Position numbers and translations under genes: made by a program. From a candidate division KSB1 bacterium (GTDB lineage Bacteria > Zhuqueibacterota > Zhuqueibacteria > Oleimicrobiales > Geothermoviventaceae), in contig JAPDPT010000012.1 in the NCBI GenBank assembly GCA_034506315.1, forward strand, positions 1-63,713: a stretch of DNA of 63,713 nucleotides, written 5' to 3'. Shown here one piece after another: positions 18,800 to 28,428 of the stretch (its first letter is position 1; each line of letters opens with the position of its first letter). The notes under the pieces were generated by a model that was given only the letters and a program-made list of their open reading frames with translations, had not been told where the DNA came from and searched no databases.

Positions 18800-19602
18800 A
18801 GGGCGCTGGCCGATCCCCGGATTGAAGTGGAGGCAGGAACCCTGCACAGGCTCAACGCCTGGCTTTTGAGCGAGGGTCTGGGCTGTTTTTCCGAACGGCG
18901 TGGACGGGGTGTGAAGCAAGCCCCTGCGCAGAGGCAAGGGCCAACCCGGTCCGGCAGAGTTCTGATAGATTAGGGGCCGATAGCCAGGGGAGACGGCTTA
19001 GCCGGGGCAGCAAGGACGAAGCCCCTTCGCCGCGGCGGAGTTCCTGCCGGCGAGTAGATGTGGGCTGGGCCGTGCGATCCGCCCGCTTTTTGCCCTTGTT
19101 TTTCGGCGCACGCGCATTAACTTTGGAACGAGCGGGGGCGCAGCCGGGACCAAGGGCTAATCGCCAGGTCCCCGAGTCGTCATTCTGGAGCGCGGGCCCG
19201 CCGGACCTCCCTGCCGTGGTACGGGGCTACACCACAGACAGTTCCCATGGTCAGCTGTCAGGTGCGGGAATGGGGGAGGGGGCTAAGTAGCGGCGCTGCA
19301 AAGGGCGCCCACAGACAGCACAAATTGACTCTCGTTTCCATTCGGAGGATGTTTGGAGGGTCCGGTGACCCCTGTTCGCTGGCGCAGGGAGCAAATCGAG
19401 GGGGCAGCCGCCACGGAGGCAGCAGGGACGGACTAACCATCTTGCGCACCTGGCCTTCCGGAGGTCGCCATCGGGGCGACTTGAAGACGCGAAACACGCC
19501 CCGAGTCCACATGCTTTCCGGAAGGCGGTCCAGTCGTCCAAGTGAGGCGTCCGGTAATTCGTCCGACCGGTTTGGTTGAGGCCACGCACGGAGGTCGCGA
19601 AA
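18800..19602. other. Non-coding stretch of about 800 bases
   Basis: No supported gene on either strand. There are several short GC-rich inverted repeats around 18960-19050 but no T tracts. A TTGACT hexamer at 19325-19330 lacks a -10 box at the proper distance. The stretch ends with the ribosome-binding site GGAGGT (19590-19595) of the next gene. Confidence 0.5.
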
Positions 19603-21561
19603 ATGAACGGAAAACCAGCCCAGCGCACAAAGGCCCTGGGGCCGGTCGACAATCTTGAGGATCATGTGCCGCCGGATTGGTGGCGACGCATCTTCAATCA
19701 GATCTACCTGAAGACGGACGGCGACGTGGTCAACGACGAGGCGATCACCCGCCGCGAAGTAGACCTGTTCACCGAGATCCTCCGGCTTTCCCCGGAAGAG
19801 CGAATTCTGGACCTCTGCTGCGGGCAAGGCCGTCACTCCCTCGAGTTGGCAAGGAGGGGGTTCCGCAACGTCGAAGGGCTCGATCGCTCCCACTACCTGA
19901 TCCAGAAGGCCAAGAAACAGGCGCGAGTGGAACACCTGGACGTCCGCTTCCGGGAGGGCGATGCTCGTAAGCTACCCTACGAACCGGACACGTTCGACGT
20001 CGTGATGGTCCTCGGGAACAGCTTTGGCTACTTCGAGACGATGGAGGACGACCTGCGCGTCCTGCGCGAGATTCTGCGCGTATTGAAGCCGCAGGGCCGC
20101 CTGCTGATCGACGTGGCCGACGGCGAATACCTCCGCGAGCATTTCCAGCCCCGCTCCTGGGAATGGATCGACAAGAAGTACTTCGTGTGCCGCGAAAGGT
20201 CTCTCTCCCTGGACCGTCAGCGGCTCATCTCCCGCGAGGTGGTGACACACGTCAATCGCGGAGTGGTCGTCGATCAGTTCTACGCCGAGAGGCTCTACAC
20301 ACGCGATAGCCTGGCCGATCTTCTGCGCGCTGCCGGGTTCGGCGACGTCGAGTTCCACGGGGCAATCTCGCCGGATTCGCAGCGGAACCAGGACCTGGGG
20401 ATGATGGAGCGGAGGCTCATCGTCACGGCGGTGGCTCGGAAAAACTGGACTCCCGTACGGAGGCGGAAGAAGAGAGCGCTCCGCAACGTAGTGGTCATCC
20501 TCGGCGACCCACGCAAGCCCGATCCCCTCAAACCGTTTTACGTGTTCGACGACGATGACTTGTACACGATCGACAAGCTCAAGGGCGCTTTGCGTGAGCT
20601 CAAAGATTACGTATTCACCTACCTCGACGACCACGATAGCCTGATCCAAGACCTGTTCAAGCTTCGCCCAAACACTTCCCTCGTCTTCAACCTTTGCGAT
20701 GAGGGCTACGGCAATGACCCGCGGAAGGAGCTGCACATTCCGGCCCTCCTGGAGATGATGGGTCTTCCTTACACAGGCTCTGGACCCCAGTGTCTTGCCT
20801 ACTGCTACGACAAGTCCCTGGTGCGCGGCGTAGCCGAGGAAATGGGTATCCCCGTGCCCAAAGCCTTCTTTGTGGCGCCTGGAGCTACAACGTTCGAGAT
20901 CCCCTTCAGCTTCCCGGTCATCCTGAAGCCGAACTTCGGGGACGCCAGCTTCGGGATCACGCAACGGAGCGTGGCTCACGACATCCAGGACGTGGTGGTA
21001 GCCATTTCCGAGCTGCGGGAGAGATTCGGTTACGACAAGCCCATCCTCGTGGAAGAATTCCTTCCCGGCAGCGACCTGAGCGTTGGGATCATTGGCAATC
21101 CGCCCGACGATTACATCGTTCTTCCCATCATCGAGGAAGACTATTCGTCGCTTCCGGATGGCCTGCCGAAGATTTGCGGCTACGAGGCCAAATGGCTTCA
21201 GGACTCCCCCTACTGGAAGATCCGATCGGTCCCAGCCAATCTCCCGGGAGATACCGAAAAGTTCATCGTGGAGTGCTGCCTCCGGCTGTTCGAACGCCTG
21301 GAAGTGAGGGACTATTGCCGCTTCGACTGGCGACTTGATGCCGACGGGAATCCACGCTTGCTCGAGGTCAATCCCAATCCTGGCTGGTGCTGGGACGGTC
21401 ACTTGGCCAAGATGGCTAAGGTGGCCGGAATGTCCTACGCCGAGATGTTGCGAAGCATCCTGGAAGCGGCGGAGCGGCGGATCACGGCGACCGCTGCGCT
21501 CGATTCCCGGCGAGTGCTGGCCACGGGGGCTGAGCCGGAGTTCCAGGCTAGTCCAGCGTAA
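19603..21561 (+). CDS. Methyltransferase/ATP-grasp (D-Ala-D-Ala ligase-like) fusion
   Basis: A 652-residue two-domain enzyme. Residues about 30-280 are a class I SAM-dependent methyltransferase with motif I ILDLCCGQGRHSLELA near 70 and a motif-IV-like FDVVMVLGNSFGYF near 135. Residues about 295-640 are an ATP-grasp ligase of the D-alanine-D-alanine ligase type: VILKPNFGDASFGI, VEEFLPGSDLSVGIIG and the metal-binding end RLLEVNPNPGWCWDG. ATP-grasp enzymes join a carboxylate to an amine or thiol, so the protein may ligate and methylate the same small molecule or peptide. That is inference. I chose ATG 19603 because GGAGGT lies seven bases before it; TTG 19576 lacks one. It is monocistronic and convergent with the aromatic operon. 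Confidence 0.88.
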   Translation: MNGKPAQRTKALGPVDNLEDHVPPDWWRRIFNQIYLKTDGDVVNDEAITRREVDLFTEILRLSPEERILDLCCGQGRHSLELARRGFRNVEGLDRSHYLIQKAKKQARVEHLDVRFREGDARKLPYEPDTFDVVMVLGNSFGYFETMEDDLRVLREILRVLKPQGRLLIDVADGEYLREHFQPRSWEWIDKKYFVCRERSLSLDRQRLISREVVTHVNRGVVVDQFYAERLYTRDSLADLLRAAGFGDVEFHGAISPDSQRNQDLGMMERRLIVTAVARKNWTPVRRRKKRALRNVVVILGDPRKPDPLKPFYVFDDDDLYTIDKLKGALRELKDYVFTYLDDHDSLIQDLFKLRPNTSLVFNLCDEGYGNDPRKELHIPALLEMMGLPYTGSGPQCLAYCYDKSLVRGVAEEMGIPVPKAFFVAPGATTFEIPFSFPVILKPNFGDASFGITQRSVAHDIQDVVVAISELRERFGYDKPILVEEFLPGSDLSVGIIGNPPDDYIVLPIIEEDYSSLPDGLPKICGYEAKWLQDSPYWKIRSVPANLPGDTEKFIVECCLRLFERLEVRDYCRFDWRLDADGNPRLLEVNPNPGWCWDGHLAKMAKVAGMSYAEMLRSILEAAERRITATAALDSRRVLATGAEPEFQASPA

Positions 21562-21674
21562 AGCCTCGTCCGGGGACAAGTCAGACGCTCGAGGGGACCC
21601 AGCCAAGGAGGAAGGGAGTAAAGGCCCCGATCTCCCCTAAGCCGGGCTGAGCAAAGGGTGTCCGGCGAACGGCC

Positions 21675-22115
21675 TCAGCGGCGGGCGCGCAGCCAAAGCA
21701 CGAGTTTCTCCAGGGCGATGAGGTACCCGTCGGTTCCCTTGCCCGCAACCCTGTCCAGACAGATCCCTTCGAGGTAGGAGTGGCGCCGGAACTCCTCGCG
21801 TGTCGACAGGTCTGAGATGTGTACCTCGACCACGGGAAGCCCGATCGCTTTTAGCGCATCGCGCAGGGAGACGCTGGTGTGAGTTAGACCCCCGGGGTTA
21901 ATGACCACGCCATCGGCCTCGAAGCGATGGTCGTGGAGAAAATCGATGATTTTCCCCTCGGAATTGCTCTGAAAGAACGTCAGCCGGCAACCGAGTTCCG
22001 AGGCTTTGTCTTTCAGCCGGCAGTTGAGCTCCCGCAGGCTTTCTCGCCCGTAGATTTCGGGTTCCCTTTCCCCGAGAAGGTTCAGGTTAGGGCCGTGAAC
22101 GATCAGGATGTGCAT
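21675..22115 (-). CDS. aroQ: 3-Dehydroquinate dehydratase, type II
   Basis: Third shikimate-pathway step: dehydrates 3-dehydroquinate to 3-dehydroshikimate. The 146-residue length fits the small dodecameric type II enzyme. The family start ILIVHGPNLNLLGEREPEIY contains the catalytic Tyr (here in EIYG, Y22). VINPGGLTHTSVSLRDA and VEVHISDLSTREEFRRHSY follow, the first with the catalytic His. I chose the ATG at 22115 because the family begins there and GAGGTG from the end of aroB is its ribosome-binding site. A longer frame would run back into aroB. It is the last gene of the aromatic operon, five bases after aroB. Confidence 0.96.
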   Translation of the reverse strand: MHILIVHGPNLNLLGEREPEIYGRESLRELNCRLKDKASELGCRLTFFQSNSEGKIIDFLHDHRFEADGVVINPGGLTHTSVSLRDALKAIGLPVVEVHISDLSTREEFRRHSYLEGICLDRVAGKGTDGYLIALEKLVLWLRARR

Positions 22116-22120
22116 TCTGT

Positions 22121-23212
22121 TCACACCTCGAGCATCTTCTCCGCGGCTCGTAGCACCAAGTGATCGTCGGGGTTCAGGACGATGGTTGCCTTCCCGAGAT
22201 GCTCCAGCAGCACCCATTTCTGCCCCGCCGAGGTGCCCTTTTTGTCGTGCGCGATATGGGCCACGACGGCGGTCGGGGAAAGGCCCGCCAGGTCCGGCAC
22301 CGGAAACTGACCCAGGGCTTCGACTCCTGAGCGGAACTCACCCTCGGGCAAGCCCATGACCCAGTGAGAAAGCCAGAGGGCCGCCAGCATGCCTCGGGCG
22401 ACGGCTTCCCCGTGACGAAAGCGGCTGTAGCCGGTGGCGGCCTCGAGCGCGTGGCCCAGCGTGTGGCCGAAATTCAGGACGTGGCGAAGCTCAAGATCCC
22501 GTTCGTCGGCTTGCACGATGGCCGCCTTGATCTCGCAGCAGCGCGCCAGGAGATCCTCCCACGGGGGCGAACCGGGGGCTGCGGCCAGGTCCCGTAGACG
22601 TAAAGCAATGCGATCGTACAGGTTTCGGTCGGCCACGAAGCCATACTTGATCACCTCGGCGAGGCCGGACCAAAGCTCGGCCGGCGGGAGAGTCCCGAGG
22701 GTCAAGGGGTCGATCACCACGAGGATCGGCTGATAGAAGCTTCCGATCAAATTCTTGCCGCTTGCGTGGTTGATCCCCACTTTGCCCCCCACGCTGCTAT
22801 CGACCTGCGATAATACAGTAGTCGGGACCTGGACAAAGGGGACGCCACGGAGCCAGGTGGCAGCCGCAAATCCCGCCACGTCGCCCACGACGCCCCCGCC
22901 CAGAGCCAGGATCGTCTCATCTCGCCGCACCCGGAAATCGGCGAACCGATCGTAAAGCCAGGCCACCACTCGGAGGGACTTGGTTCCTTCGCCGGGCTGG
23001 AGGCTCAGGACGTGGGGATCAAGGCCGGCACGTTGGAGACTCGACACGAGCTGATCCGCGTAGAGATCCCTCACCGTGTGATCCGTGATCACGAAAACAC
23101 GCCGCGCCCTTACCTTCTCGGCCAGCAAGTCCCCCAGCTGGCCCAGAAGCCCTGCGCCAATATAGATGCGATAGGAGCGTGGGCCGAGATTCACTTCAAC
23201 CGTTCTACCCAT
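22121..23212 (-). CDS. aroB: 3-Dehydroquinate synthase
   Basis: Second shikimate-pathway step: converts DAHP to 3-dehydroquinate using NAD and a divalent metal. The 363-residue product has the NAD-binding LALGGGVVGDVAGFAA near residue 105, the active-site block DSSVGGKVGINHASGKN near 137 and the metal-ligand block LNFGHTLGHALE near 245. The ATG is preceded by GGAGGCGAAGAG. It overlaps the end of aroK by 22 bases, which indicates coupled translation. Confidence 0.97.
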   Translation of the reverse strand: MGRTVEVNLGPRSYRIYIGAGLLGQLGDLLAEKVRARRVFVITDHTVRDLYADQLVSSLQRAGLDPHVLSLQPGEGTKSLRVVAWLYDRFADFRVRRDETILALGGGVVGDVAGFAAATWLRGVPFVQVPTTVLSQVDSSVGGKVGINHASGKNLIGSFYQPILVVIDPLTLGTLPPAELWSGLAEVIKYGFVADRNLYDRIALRLRDLAAAPGSPPWEDLLARCCEIKAAIVQADERDLELRHVLNFGHTLGHALEAATGYSRFRHGEAVARGMLAALWLSHWVMGLPEGEFRSGVEALGQFPVPDLAGLSPTAVVAHIAHDKKGTSAGQKWVLLEHLGKATIVLNPDDHLVLRAAEKMLEV

Positions 23213-23751
23213 CTCTTCGCCTCCAGCCAGACCAGGATCTCCCGCACGGTTTCGGAAGGATCTCTTTCCACCTGGGTTTCGATCAGCAGGTCTGCGTACC
23301 GACGGTAGAGCGGTTCCCGCTCCCTGTACAGGCGTTCCAGTCTGGCTCTTTGCTCCTGTTCGTTGGGTGCTGCAAGGAGGGGCCGACTGCTCTTTCCTCT
23401 GACGCGATGCCAGATGACTTCAAGGCCGGGCAGAAGGCAGACAAGGACGCCGCTGTCCTTGACGACGCGCATGTTCTCTTCCCGAAGAACGGCTCCGCCG
23501 CCGAGCGCTACGATCCGGGGCCGTGTGCGAGCCAGATTCAGAAGCACCTGCGTCTCCAGTTCCCGAAAGTACGATTCCCCGTAACGGGAGAAGATCTCCG
23601 GGATGGCCATCGAAGTTTGCTCCACGATACGCTGGTCGCTATCTTCCCATGGGATGCCGAGCAGGTCTGAGAGCTTCTGGGCGGCGGTGGATTTTCCGCT
23701 GGCCATAAAGCCACCGAGATAGAGATTACGGTCAGAGACCCATCTGAACAC
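23191..23751 (-). CDS. aroK: Shikimate kinase
   Basis: Fifth shikimate-pathway step: phosphorylates shikimate at the 3-hydroxyl. The P-loop is GGFMASGKST near residue 13. DSDQRIVEQ and the Arg in YFRELE are shikimate contacts, and LGGGAV is the conserved glycine block. I chose GTG 23751, which overlaps the end of aroC by 20 bases and gives 186 residues, close to the family length. A longer frame from 23886 is only the shadow of aroC. It overlaps both neighbours, so the three genes are translationally linked. Confidence 0.94.
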   Translation of the reverse strand: MFRWVSDRNLYLGGFMASGKSTAAQKLSDLLGIPWEDSDQRIVEQTSMAIPEIFSRYGESYFRELETQVLLNLARTRPRIVALGGGAVLREENMRVVKDSGVLVCLLPGLEVIWHRVRGKSSRPLLAAPNEQEQRARLERLYREREPLYRRYADLLIETQVERDPSETVREILVWLEAKRWVERLK

Positions 23752-24925
23752 GGTAGGCCTCGTAATGGGACCGCATCTGTTCGAGGGAATCGTTTCCGAA
23801 CATTTCGCAAAGGGCGTCGGCCAGGACAAAGGCGAGCATGGATTCCGCGACCACCGAGGCCGCCGGTACGGCACAGACATCGGCACGCTCCACGATGGCG
23901 CGCCGCTCCTCGCGGCGAACCAGATCGACGGTGCGAAGCGGCTGCATCAGAGTAGGAAGCGGCTTCATCGTGGCGCGCACCACGATGGGGAGGCCGTTGG
24001 TCATGCCTCCTTCGACGCCGCCCGCCCGATTGGTTCGACGGACGAATCTTCCATCCTCGTATAGGATTTCGTCATGGGCCTGGCTTCCGAGGGTGCCAGA
24101 GGCCTGCGTGCCGAGCCCGATCTCGACCGCTTTAATAGCGGGGATGCTCATCACCGCCTGCGCGATGCGGCCGTCTAGCCGGCGTTCCCAGTGCACGTGG
24201 CTGCCGAGACCGACGGGAAGGCCAGCAGCAACAATCTCGAACTGACCTCCCACGGTGTCCCTTTCTTCCCGGGCCTTGTCGATGACTTCCATCATGGCCT
24301 TTTCAGCCTCGGGATCCAGACAGCGCACGGGAGATGCGTCGGCGCGGGCATTGAGCTCCGCCAGAATCCGGGGTTCGCAGCGCTGCGGGTCGAGGAGCTC
24401 ATCCGGCAGGTGCGTGGCCCGAACGCCCCCAACCTCGACCACGTGGCTCGCCAGCTCTACCCCGAACTGGGCGAGGAGAAGTCGGCAGAAGGCCCCCAAA
24501 GCCACCCGGACCGCCGTTTCCCGAGCGCTGGCCCTTTCGAGCACGTTGCGCAGGTCCCCGTGGCGATATTTGAACCAGCCGGGAAAATCGGCATGACCCG
24601 GGCGAGGTGCGACAAGGGGTTCGTAGCCCGCAGGTGGGGCCCACGGGTCCATCAGGCTTTCCCAATTGGGCCAGTCGCGGTTCCAGATGAGAAGGGCAAT
24701 GGGGCTACCCAGGGTTTTCCCAAACCGAACCCCGGAGAGCACCTCAACCTGATCGCGCTCGATCTTCATGCGGCCCCCTCGACCGTAACCGAGCTGACGC
24801 CTCGCCAGCTGCCGGTCAATATCCTCCTTCCGGACGGGAACGTTGGCCGGAAATCCCTCGAGGATTCCCACCAGCGCCCTGCCATGGGATTCGCCTGCGG
24901 TAAGCATCTGTAGCTTGGCGGGCAT
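23732..24925 (-). CDS. aroC: Chorismate synthase
   Basis: Seventh and last common step: removes phosphate from EPSP to give chorismate, with reduced FMN as cofactor. The 397-residue product starts LQMLTAGESHGRALVGILEG, the conserved N-terminus. It has the RPGHADFPGWFKYRHGDLR region and ERASARETAVRVALGAF, with the flavin and substrate His and Arg residues. The ATG is preceded by GGGGTGAAAG. It follows aroE after about 50 bases and overlaps aroK. Confidence 0.97.
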   Translation of the reverse strand: MPAKLQMLTAGESHGRALVGILEGFPANVPVRKEDIDRQLARRQLGYGRGGRMKIERDQVEVLSGVRFGKTLGSPIALLIWNRDWPNWESLMDPWAPPAGYEPLVAPRPGHADFPGWFKYRHGDLRNVLERASARETAVRVALGAFCRLLLAQFGVELASHVVEVGGVRATHLPDELLDPQRCEPRILAELNARADASPVRCLDPEAEKAMMEVIDKAREERDTVGGQFEIVAAGLPVGLGSHVHWERRLDGRIAQAVMSIPAIKAVEIGLGTQASGTLGSQAHDEILYEDGRFVRRTNRAGGVEGGMTNGLPIVVRATMKPLPTLMQPLRTVDLVRREERRAIVERADVCAVPAASVVAESMLAFVLADALCEMFGNDSLEQMRSHYEAYRVQMGL

Positions 24926-24978
24926 CTTTCACCCCGTCTCATTCGCGGTGTCTTCAGCCGTTGTTTCCCGGCGGTCAG

Positions 24979-25863
24979 CTATTCCGGCAGTTCCTTTTCG
25001 AGCTGGTGCCTAACCTCACGGATCAGATCGGGGTCCTCCGGGATTTCCCGACCGAACCAGAAGGCCAGGGATCCAAGGGCCTGGTAGATCAGCATATCCA
25101 GGCCACCCTGCGTGGCTGCTCCGTCCCGCTCGGCTTGCCGCAGAAAAAGGGTGCGGACAGGATTGTACACGAGGTCATAGGCCAGTGCACCTCGGGGCAA
25201 GTGCACGTGCTCGGGTAGCACGGACTTCCCATGCTCGGGCCACATGCCGACGGACGTCGCGTTTACGATGAGATCGGCCTCTAAGAGGCGATCCAGATCC
25301 TCGTATCGCATGGGATACGCTTCCAAAAGGACGCCCGGAAACAGGGGCGCCAGGGTATCGACAAGCGCCGTAGCTCGATGGAGGCTTCGGTTCACAATCC
25401 GGATCACACGGGCACCTGCCGTCGCGCAGGCATAGGCAACGGCTCGCGCCGCACCGCCTGCTCCGATCACGGCTACGGCTTTCCTTTGTAGCTCGAAGCC
25501 CTGGGCCTCCAGAGGACGGAGGAAGCCAATCGGATCCGTCGTGGTCCCCAGGATGCTCCCGTTCCGGAAGGCAAGGGTGTTGACCACTCCGAGGGCTTGA
25601 GCTTCCGCGGAAAGGTCGTCGCACAGACGGGCGGCACGTTCCTTGTGCGGCACGGTGACATTGAGTCCGACAAACCCCAGAGCCGCCGCGCCGCGAATGG
25701 CTGGTTCAAGGGCTTCTTCGGGCACCTCGAAGGCATGGTAGCAAGCGTCGATCCCCAGAAGCTCAAACAAGATTCTCTGGAGCTGGGGCGAGAGGGAGTG
25801 GCGCACCGGATAGCCTACCACTCCCAGGCTACGGGTTTGGGCGGTCACTCTGTGCTCAGGCAC
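24979..25863 (-). CDS. aroE: Shikimate dehydrogenase (NADP)
   Basis: Fourth shikimate-pathway step: reduces 3-dehydroshikimate to shikimate. The 294-residue product has the substrate-binding GYPVRHSLSPQLQ near residue 17, the catalytic Lys in NVTVPHKE near 70 and the nucleotide-binding loop VIGAGGAARAVAYA near 133, with an NR pair that suits NADP. The C-terminal GGLDMLIYQA block is present. The GTG start at 25863 overlaps the end of aroA by eight bases. The assignment is secure from motifs and context. Confidence 0.96.
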   Translation of the reverse strand: MPEHRVTAQTRSLGVVGYPVRHSLSPQLQRILFELLGIDACYHAFEVPEEALEPAIRGAAALGFVGLNVTVPHKERAARLCDDLSAEAQALGVVNTLAFRNGSILGTTTDPIGFLRPLEAQGFELQRKAVAVIGAGGAARAVAYACATAGARVIRIVNRSLHRATALVDTLAPLFPGVLLEAYPMRYEDLDRLLEADLIVNATSVGMWPEHGKSVLPEHVHLPRGALAYDLVYNPVRTLFLRQAERDGAATQGGLDMLIYQALGSLAFWFGREIPEDPDLIREVRHQLEKELPE

Positions 25864-27151
25864 GCAGCGCCTCGATCTGCTCGAAAAAATCCGGGAATGA
25901 CACCGCTACGCATTCCGCGCCGCGAATGGTGCTTTCTCCCGAGGCCAGCAGGGCGGCCACCGTCATGGCCATGGCGATCCGATGATCTCCAAAGCTGTCC
26001 AGCTCCGCTCCCTGGAGCGCGTGTCCCCCCTCGATGATCCAGCCATCGGGAGTCTCCTCGATCTTCGCACCCATACGCCGCAGATTGGTCACCACGGATC
26101 GAATGCGGTCGGATTCCTTGGTGCGGAGTTCGGCCGCCCCGGAAAGGCGAGCGCTTCCGGAGCCCACGGCGCACAGCACCCCGAGGATGGGCAGCTCATC
26201 GATGAGAAGCGGTACCAGAGATTCTCCGATATCGATGGCTTGCAGCCGGCCGTCGCCTCGGACGGTGACGTCCGCCACGGGCTCGCCCCCCCAGAGGCGG
26301 ACGTTCTCGACGCGCACATCAACTCTCATCGATCGCAACACGTCCAGGATGACCGCCCGGGTGGGGTTGATCCCCACATCGCGGACGGTCACCTGCGAGC
26401 CCGGCAGGGCGGCGGCTGCCGCCCAGAGAAAGGCGGCACTGGATGGGTCACCCGGAACCTGTAGCAAGCCCGGCGAAAGGGGCACCGAAGGTCCTTGAAC
26501 GCAGACGGAGAGACTCTCCTTCCGAATGGAGATTCCGAAAATCGGGAGCATTCGCTCGGTGTGGTCGCGAGTCTGCCGTACTTCCGATACAGTGGTCTGG
26601 CCGTCTGCTTGCAGTCCGGCGAGCAACACGCAGCTCTTGACCTGAGCACTGGCAACCTCAGGCCTGTGGGTAATGGGCCGAAGCGGTCTTGTGCCCGTGA
26701 TCACGATGGGCGGGAAGTTGCCGTCGCGTGCCCCTACCGTCGCCCCCATTCGCTCCAGCGGGACGAGGATCCGGCGCATTGGGCGACGGCGCAGCGAGTC
26801 ATCCCCATCCAGCCTGCTGGTGAACGGTTGGCCCGCCAACAGCCCGCTCAGGAGCCGCATTGTCGTTCCGGAGTTGCCGCAATCGAGGGTGCGCGCAGGC
26901 GGAGCGAACCTCCCAGCTCGGCCGCGGATCACGAGCTCGGTGGCGCTTGTCTGCTCCATGGCAACGCCCAGAGCGCGCAGGCACCGTAGCGAACTGGCGA
27001 CATCCAACGAGGTACTGAGGTTCACGATGCGCGTGGTACCCTGCGCAAAGCCGGCCAGCAGGACGGCCCGATGAGAGATGGACTTGTCTCCCCCCACCTT
27101 CGCCTCGCCCACAAGGCGTCGAGCGGGTCTGATTGTCCGGGTTTCCGACAC
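25856..27151 (-). CDS. aroA: 5-Enolpyruvylshikimate-3-phosphate synthase
   Basis: Sixth shikimate-pathway step: joins PEP to shikimate-3-phosphate. The 431-residue product has the phosphate-binding GGDKSISHRAVLLAGFA near residue 20, GNSGTTMRLLSGLLAG near 94 and the catalytic KESDR near 335. I chose GTG 27151 because AGGAGG lies eight bases upstream; the GTG at 27160 falls inside that ribosome-binding site. The residue after GNSGTTMRL is Ser, so this is not obviously the glyphosate-tolerant class II type, but I cannot assign the class firmly. It is 95 bases after tyrA. Confidence 0.96.
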   Translation of the reverse strand: MSETRTIRPARRLVGEAKVGGDKSISHRAVLLAGFAQGTTRIVNLSTSLDVASSLRCLRALGVAMEQTSATELVIRGRAGRFAPPARTLDCGNSGTTMRLLSGLLAGQPFTSRLDGDDSLRRRPMRRILVPLERMGATVGARDGNFPPIVITGTRPLRPITHRPEVASAQVKSCVLLAGLQADGQTTVSEVRQTRDHTERMLPIFGISIRKESLSVCVQGPSVPLSPGLLQVPGDPSSAAFLWAAAAALPGSQVTVRDVGINPTRAVILDVLRSMRVDVRVENVRLWGGEPVADVTVRGDGRLQAIDIGESLVPLLIDELPILGVLCAVGSGSARLSGAAELRTKESDRIRSVVTNLRRMGAKIEETPDGWIIEGGHALQGAELDSFGDHRIAMAMTVAALLASGESTIRGAECVAVSFPDFFEQIEALRA

Positions 27152-27246
27152 AGAGTTCACCTCCTGTGCGCTGACAGCGACCTTTCTCTGCCGGGAGCGA
27201 GTCTATTCCGCCCCACCGCTGCACGCTTCGACCGCCTGGATCCCTC

Positions 27247-28428
27247 TTAATCACGGGCGCGGCATGTGATCCCTGAAGCTCGCAGAAGCTCCAGAGCCTG
27301 CTGCCGATCCCTTTCGCTTTCCAGGGCGAGGCGGATGGACCCACCCTCTCCCTCGCGGACCTTCAGGACCTCGATGTCCTTGATGTTGAGCCCGGCGTTG
27401 GCCAGGGTGGTCGAAATCCGCGCGATCACACCGGGCTTGTCCTCCACGGCGACGAGGATGTCGTACAGCGGGTGGAGGAAGCCCTTCGTGTCGCGGGGGA
27501 TGGAGAGCCGGGAACGTGCTGCCTTCTCGAAGGCCTCTCGCAGGTCATCCCTTTCCAGCCGTTCTCGCAGGTCGCTCAGACTCTTACAGAATTCCTCGAG
27601 CACACCGAGGATCACGTCTCGGTTGGTGCGCAGGATGTCTTCCCAGACCTCGTACGGGCTGCTGGCAATGCGGGTCATGTCTCGAAATCCGCCCGCGGCC
27701 AGGCGGAGGGTTCGATCGTCCTTCTCGTGGTGTCGCGCGGCGAAGTTGACCAGGTTCACAGCCAGCAGTTGAGGCAGATGGCTTACTACGGCGGCCAGAC
27801 GGTCGTGCTCCTCCGGGTGCATGGTCAGGACCTGGGCGCCGAGGGTAGTGGCCAGCTCGGCTACAGTCTCGTAGGCCCGGTTCGACGTAATGTCGGTGGG
27901 CGTCAGGACGTAGGTGACGTTCTCAAAGAGATAAGGGTCGGAAGCGCGGCCTCCTCTCCGTTCCGAGCCGGCCATGGGATGGCCGCCCACAAAGCACTCG
28001 GGATAGGGAAGGAGCTCCTGCGCTTTCCGCACGATTTCTCGTTTGGTGCTCCCGACGTCCGTGACGATCATCTGAGGGGTTACGGCGTGGCGCAGGATGG
28101 AAAGCCAGCTGACGATCGAGGCAATAGGGACAGCCAGAATGACGACGTCCGTGCCTTCCCACTCCTGTTGAAACCGGTCCACAGGGATGGCGTGATCGAT
28201 CATCCCGAGTTCGCAAGCGACCGCCAGCGCGGGAGGAAAGTCGACGCCCACTCGTCGCAGGCCCGGGCGTTTCCGTCCCAGGGCGAGCCCCATCGAGCCG
28301 CCGATCACTCCCAGGCCGATGATGGTGACGCTGGTAAACCCCACGTCCAGGCCCTCGCCGTTTGAGTCACCGGAATCCTCCCCGGTGCAGAGCCGAGACA
28401 CGATCGCACTGGATCGTCCCTTCGTCAA
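27247..28428 (-). CDS. tyrA: Prephenate dehydrogenase with C-terminal ACT domain
   Basis: Converts prephenate to 4-hydroxyphenylpyruvate, the committed step to tyrosine. The 393-residue product has the Rossmann loop [15 protein letters not shown] near residue 36, GSTKREIV and the catalytic-site GGHPMAGSE near 150. Residues about 316-390 are an ACT domain starting [15 protein letters not shown], which usually binds an aromatic amino acid for feedback inhibition. TTG 28428 overlaps the DAHP synthase stop (TTGA) and has AAGGA upstream. GTG 28344, which starts right at the Rossmann fold and has GAGGG upstream, is an alternative. The operon has no prephenate dehydratase, so the phenylalanine branch must be encoded elsewhere. 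Confidence 0.94.
   Translation of the reverse strand: MTKGRSSAIVSRLCTGEDSGDSNGEGLDVGFTSVTIIGLGVIGGSMGLALGRKRPGLRRVGVDFPPALAVACELGMIDHAIPVDRFQQEWEGTDVVILAVPIASIVSWLSILRHAVTPQMIVTDVGSTKREIVRKAQELLPYPECFVGGHPMAGSERRGGRASDPYLFENVTYVLTPTDITSNRAYETVAELATTLGAQVLTMHPEEHDRLAAVVSHLPQLLAVNLVNFAARHHEKDDRTLRLAAGGFRDMTRIASSPYEVWEDILRTNRDVILGVLEEFCKSLSDLRERLERDDLREAFEKAARSRLSIPRDTKGFLHPLYDILVAVEDKPGVIARISTTLANAGLNIKDIEVLKVREGEGGSIRLALESERDRQQALELLRASGITCRARD

Noticed and set aside
18940-19060. GC-rich inverted repeats resembling a structured RNA
   Set aside because: Stems are short, no conserved core of a known class, and no terminator follows. A covariance scan could still change this.
19972-21606. 544-codon ORF antisense to the methyltransferase/ATP-grasp gene
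   Set aside because: Shadow of a gene with clear catalytic motifs; no motif of its own.
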